DNA of 18,043 bases. Source: an uncultured Clostridia bacterium. Lineage in GTDB: Bacteria; Bacillota; Clostridia; TANB77; CAG-508. The DNA lies in contig CAKPHJ010000025.1 in assembly GCA_934157205.1 (NCBI GenBank), forward strand, positions 1-18,043, written 5' to 3'. How positions within the stretch are numbered: the stretch's first letter is position 1; the number at the start of each line of letters is the position of its first letter. This document shows, one piece after another, positions 15,072-18,043 of this stretch. The notes under the pieces are model-generated. The model saw nothing but the letters and a program-made list of their open reading frames with translations. It was not told where the DNA came from and did no database searches. The position numbers and the translations under genes were made by a program.

Positions 15072-16491
15072 GTGAAAGACTATATAACTGTAATTGGAGG
15101 CGGATTAGCAGGACGGTGAATGTGCATATCAAATTGCAAAAAGAGGAATAAAAGTAAAATTATATGAAATGAAACCAACAAAATTTTCTCCTGCACATAG
15201 TAACAAAAATTTAGCAGAAATTGTATGTAGTAATTCATTTAAATCTAATTTGTTAACAAATGCTTGTGGACTTTTAAAAGAAGAACTTAGAAGACTAGAT
15301 TCTTTATTAATAAAAATAGCAGACAAAACAAGCGTACCAGCTGGACAAGCACTAGCAGTAGATAGAGAATTATTTTCACAAGAAGTTACCAAAGAAATAG
15401 AACAAAATCCATTAATAGAAGTAATACATGAAGAGGTTACAAATATTGAAAAAATAGCTGAAGAGGGAATAGTAATTATTGCAACAGGACCATTAACATC
15501 AGAAAAATTAGCTAGTAGTATTCAAAAATTAACAGGAATGGATAAACTATATTTCTATGATGCTGCAGCACCAATAATAACAAAAGAAAGTATTAATTTT
15601 AATATTGCATTCTATGGTGATAGATATACACAAGAAAAGAAAAAAGAAGAAACAGAGCAAGAATGGAAAAATAGACAAAACTTAGAACAAAAAGATTATA
15701 TAAATTTACCAATGAACAAAGAAGAATATGAAAAATTTTATAATGAACTTATAAATGCAGAAGTAGTTACATTACATGAATTTGAAAAAAAAGAAATATT
15801 TGAAGGCTGTATGCCAATAGAAATAATGGCAAAAAGAGGAATAGATACATTAAGATATGGACCATTAAAACCTGTAGGATTTGATGATCCTAGAACAGCA
15901 AAAAGACCTTATGCGGTTGTTCAACTAAGACAAGACGACAAACAAGCAGAAATATACAATATGGTAGGATTTCAAACAAACTTAAAATTTGGTGAGCAAA
16001 AAAGAGTATTTAGTATGATACCAGGCATTGAAAACGCAGAATTTGTTAAATATGGAGTAATGCATAGAAATACATATATAAACTCAAGTATATTACTAGA
16101 TGAAACATATAATTTAAAAACGAATAAAAATATATATTTTGCAGGACAAATAACAGGAGTAGAAGGCTATGTTGAATCCATATCTTCTGGAATGGTAGCA
16201 GGACTTAATGCAGTAATAGATTTTGAAAATAAAAAAAATGAAGAAATGAAGCAAAATAGTATAAATAATGAAAAAATAGAAACACAAAAGACAAAAATAG
16301 AAAATAAAAAAATTACATTTTCAGAATATACAATGATAGGAGCTTTAGCAAAATATATTTCGACACCAAATTCAAAGTTTCAACCTATGAATGCTAATTT
16401 TGGAATATTACCAGTTTTGGAAGGAAAGAAAATAAAAGATAAAAAAGAAAGATATTTAAAATTAGCAAATAGAGCTTTGGAAAATTTATAA
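15072..16491 (+). pseudogene. trmFO: tRNA (uracil-54) C5-methyltransferase TrmFO, frameshifted near the N-terminus
   Basis: TrmFO is a flavoprotein that uses methylene-tetrahydrofolate and FAD to make m5U54 in the tRNA T-loop. The start is a GTG at 15072 with AAAAGGAGGAA at about 15056-15066. The first 14 codons (VKDYITVIGGGLAG) form the FAD-binding GxGxxG. One extra base at or near C15114 then causes a TGA at 15117-15119. Removing it joins the frame to GECAYQIAKRGIKVKLYEMKP and the rest of an intact TrmFO, about 472 residues in total. In that frame the two conserved catalytic cysteines are present: C52 in VCSNS and about C246 in FEGCMPIE. GQITGVEGYVESISSG is near the C-terminus. A Lys/Asn/Glu-rich insertion (about residues 395-418) makes it longer than the usual 435-440. 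The longest uninterrupted part starts at ATG 15169 but would lack the FAD-binding loop. It is either a recent inactivation or a sequence error; all other residues look under selection. Confidence 0.88.
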
Positions 16492-16547
16492 TATAGGATT
16501 AAATAAAAACTTGATGTAATTGAACTATTTATAATTATAAAAATGAT

Positions 16548-16587
16548 AAAAATAAAAGACAGCGGAAGTTAATAACTTCCGCTGTTT
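16548..16587 (-). terminator. Terminator of the minus-strand membrane gene (possibly bidirectional)
   Basis: A perfect 12-bp stem, ACAGCGGAAGTT (16559-16570) with AACTTCCGCTGT (16574-16585), encloses a 3-base loop. On the minus strand it is followed by a T-rich run (the A-rich bases 16548-16557 on the + strand), 8 bases past the minus-strand stop codon. On the + strand only TTT follows, so it may also end trmFO transcription, but less efficiently. Confidence 0.92.
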
Positions 16588-16592
16588 GGTGT

Positions 16593-17192
16593 TCAACTGC
16601 CGTTTTCTTTGATGGTGATATTCCATCCAAGATCTGAGCAGCTGCTGGTAACTATAATGTCTTTATAGCTACCAACGGCAATTGCTTCTTCCACATTATC
16701 ATTTGGAACCAAAAGATATTGGTACCAGATATCGTTTGTGGTTTTGCTTATTTCTTGTATAGAAATTTCTCCTGAAACGATATCTTCAACTGATAATCTG
16801 TCGGTGCCTTCAATGCTAAATACTTCTCCATCATTGAAAGTAACAACTTTATTTTCATTAATGGAGGTGACTGAATCGATCGTTTCTTTGTTGTTTTTTG
16901 TCTCTGAATGATCAGAGACTGATTCAGAATATTTCTGGAATTGATTTATACCAGAAATATCAACGTTTGAGTGGAAAATGGTTGTGTAAGCCATTAGAAG
17001 TTCAGCTAAAACTACTAATGTCATAATTAAGCACATTTTTTTTATTTTCCGGACATGTCTTGCTGCATTTTCGGAAATAAAAAAGCCAATAAAATTGTAA
17101 AGTACTGTACCAATAATGACTAGAAAACCAATTGCCATCAACAATCGTCCCATATATGGGATGCCATTGATAATCTCCATGAAATTTGTCAT
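16593..17192 (-). CDS. Two-helix membrane protein with extracytoplasmic C-terminal domain, unknown function
   Basis: I do not recognise a family. The 199-residue product has transmembrane helices at about residues 14-39 and 53-73, with a basic stretch between them (ARHVRKIKK) that should be cytoplasmic. Both ends are therefore predicted outside. A polar linker (about 85-112, rich in Ser, Asn, Glu) leads to a small beta-rich domain of about 85 residues (VVTFNDGEVFSIEG, later EEAIAVGSYKDIIVTSS). It has one extracytoplasmic cysteine, C185. The start has AGGAGGG (17199-17205) six bases upstream. Sampled lines are roughly 38-43% G+C, against about 20-25% in neighbours, and codon choice is more balanced, which suggests recent acquisition. 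It is a single gene with its own promoter and a strong terminator. Confidence 0.8.
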   Translation of the reverse strand: MTNFMEIINGIPYMGRLLMAIGFLVIIGTVLYNFIGFFISENAARHVRKIKKMCLIMTLVVLAELLMAYTTIFHSNVDISGINQFQKYSESVSDHSETKNNKETIDSVTSINENKVVTFNDGEVFSIEGTDRLSVEDIVSGEISIQEISKTTNDIWYQYLLVPNDNVEEAIAVGSYKDIIVTSSCSDLGWNITIKENGS

Positions 17193-17225
17193 GATAGACC
17201 CTCCTCAAAAATGTTTGGTAACTTT

Positions 17226-17254
17226 ATTATACAACATATTATGTAAAAAAACAA
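17226..17254 (-). promoter_or_regulatory. Promoter of the minus-strand membrane gene
   Basis: On the minus strand, TTGTTT (17254-17249) and a perfect TATAAT (17231-17226) are separated by 17 bases. It lies about 35 bases upstream of the start codon with the strong ribosome binding site between. Confidence 0.7.
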
Positions 17255-17451
17255 TATCTTTTATGTGAAGCTTACTGGATTTATCACTATTGGTAATTAC
17301 TTTAAATATTTGAAGTGATGTCAAATTTTTTGTTTCTTCTAATTAATAATACATATTGTATATATACTTATGAGTGTTGTTTCCATGACCAGAAAGTGGA
17401 TTAAAACCTTACATAACATTTAATTATCTGCACAGAAAACCATAAAAAAAT

Positions 17452-17718
17452 ATGCAGAACACTATTGATTATCTGCATATAAATAGTAAAGAAAATTATT
17501 ATGAGGCATTAAGATTATCTTCAATAGATTGGCTAGAAAATAAACATAGTTATATTCCATTTATAGAGAATTTTTTAGGTACTTTATATATGTGCTATAA
17601 AGAATTGGATAAAAGATTTAGTGTGGTTAATGGTAATAAAATTACTAAAAAAGCAAGAATAGAAGAAACTGTATTAAATAATTTGACTCCTATATCATAT
17701 AGGGAATATTATACCTAA
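17452..17718 (+). pseudogene. C-terminal remnant of a Fic-family protein
   Basis: The 88-residue open frame resembles the segment after the Fic domain in clostridial Fic proteins. YYEALRLSSIDWLENKHSYIPF corresponds to the usual 'YY.aL..SS..WhegkndY.PFi' segment, followed by FLGTLYMCYKELDKRF and a basic KKARIEETVLNNLTPIS stretch like the start of the winged-helix tail. The catalytic HPFxxGNGR motif and everything before it are absent. An in-frame TAA lies at 17443-17445, and no good ribosome binding site precedes the ATG at 17452. The winged helix is also cut short at TAA 17716. It is therefore most likely a decayed fragment without AMPylation activity. The family match is by pattern memory. 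Confidence 0.65.
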
Positions 17719-17776
17719 TTTTCAAAGTTCAATTTCTCTGCTTTCTAAAAATATGTGAAAACTTTTATGTAAAGTA

Positions 17777-17805
17777 TTGCGAACTAAAGTAGATTATGGT
17801 AAAAT
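17777..17805 (+). promoter_or_regulatory. Probable promoter for the last gene
   Basis: TTGCGA (17777-17782) and TAAAAT (17800-17805) have a 17-base spacer, giving a leader of about 70 bases before the ATG at 17885. Confidence 0.55.
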
Positions 17806-17884
17806 AGAATTGGATAATTTAGAGATTTAGTATGTTTTTATGTATTATTATATATCCGAAAATTAATAAAAGGAGAGTAAAGAT

Positions 17885-18043
17885 ATGGAAAAAGAGGTAA
17901 ATAAAAAAGAAATAGAAGAACAAATAAAAAAGTTAAATGAGCAACTAGAAGAAAGAAAAGAATATCTAAATAATGAAACAAATGAAGGATATGGAAATTG
18001 GGCAATAGATGAAAAAATAAGTGAGTTAACAGCAAAAATCGAT
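17885..18043 (+). CDS. Coiled-coil protein, N-terminal part (runs off the window)
   Basis: The first 53 codons are visible and the frame remains open at the edge. AAAGGAGAG (about 17869-17876) is well placed before the ATG. Residues 5-32 are almost all Lys, Glu, Gln, Asn and Leu with heptad-like spacing (IEEQIKKLNEQLEERKEYL), which predicts a coiled coil. This is followed by a small break, NEGYGNWAID, and a further helix. No family can be named from this much; A/T-rich composition matches the host genes rather than the membrane gene at 16593-17192. Confidence 0.65.
   Translation, partial: MEKEVNKKEIEEQIKKLNEQLEERKEYLNNETNEGYGNWAIDEKISELTAKID

Noticed and set aside
15114..15170. TGA recoding (selenocysteine or tryptophan) in trmFO
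   Set aside because: Reading through TGA 15117-15119 gives a non-TrmFO sequence and soon meets another TGA; only a frame change restores the family sequence.
15169..16491. trmFO starting at ATG 15169 as a normal intact gene
   Set aside because: This frame would lack the FAD-binding glycine loop, which is present just upstream in another frame with a good GTG start and ribosome binding site; a frameshift explains the data better.
17002..17208. Second minus-strand frame overlapping the membrane protein gene
   Set aside because: The frame at 16593-17192 has the correctly spaced AGGAGGG, clear transmembrane helices and ends just before a terminator; the overlapping frame starts before or inside the binding site.

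Overview
The window reads as a chromosomal segment of a low-GC, anaerobic, probably spore-forming Clostridia-type bacterium. This rests on the very A/T-rich coding sequence, the strong purine-rich ribosome binding sites, near-consensus sigma-A promoters with 17-base spacers, an oxygen-sensitive NrdG activase, and a Spo0E-family gene. Species cannot be named from the sequence alone; an uncultured gut Clostridia lineage is a reasonable guess.

Layout. Positions 1-153 hold the 3' end of a PD-(D/E)XK nuclease/AAA-ATPase-like gene, closed by a terminator. A promoter at 348-376 then starts a conserved housekeeping run on the + strand: gdpP (c-di-AMP phosphodiesterase), rplI (ribosomal protein L9), dnaB (replicative helicase) and tilS (tRNA-Ile lysidine synthetase, short form). 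ftsH (membrane AAA protease) follows from its own promoter and a TTG start, then nrdG. rpsU (S21) has a consensus promoter, a short structured leader and a terminator. Next come two M16 peptidase-family genes of the ymfF/ymfH type, the first without the zinc motif and the second with it.

The small gene at 11110-11277 encodes a Spo0E-like aspartyl-phosphate phosphatase. Three Spo0A-box-like heptamers lie upstream of it, which suggests a feedback loop on sporulation control. It is followed by a monocistronic 1111-residue SWIM-SNF2 helicase.

From about 14.7 kb the region becomes accessory-like. An A/T-rich tandem repeat array (87-base unit, two full copies plus partial copies) precedes trmFO, whose reading frame is broken by one extra base near 15114. 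A visibly more G/C-rich minus-strand gene for a two-helix membrane protein of unknown function follows, then the C-terminal remnant of a Fic-family gene. The window ends inside a coiled-coil protein gene.

I found no tRNA, rRNA, CRISPR array, transposase or complete defence system. The items most worth a second look are the Spo0A boxes at the spo0E-like gene, the repeat array with the trmFO frameshift, and the foreign-looking membrane gene beside the Fic remnant.
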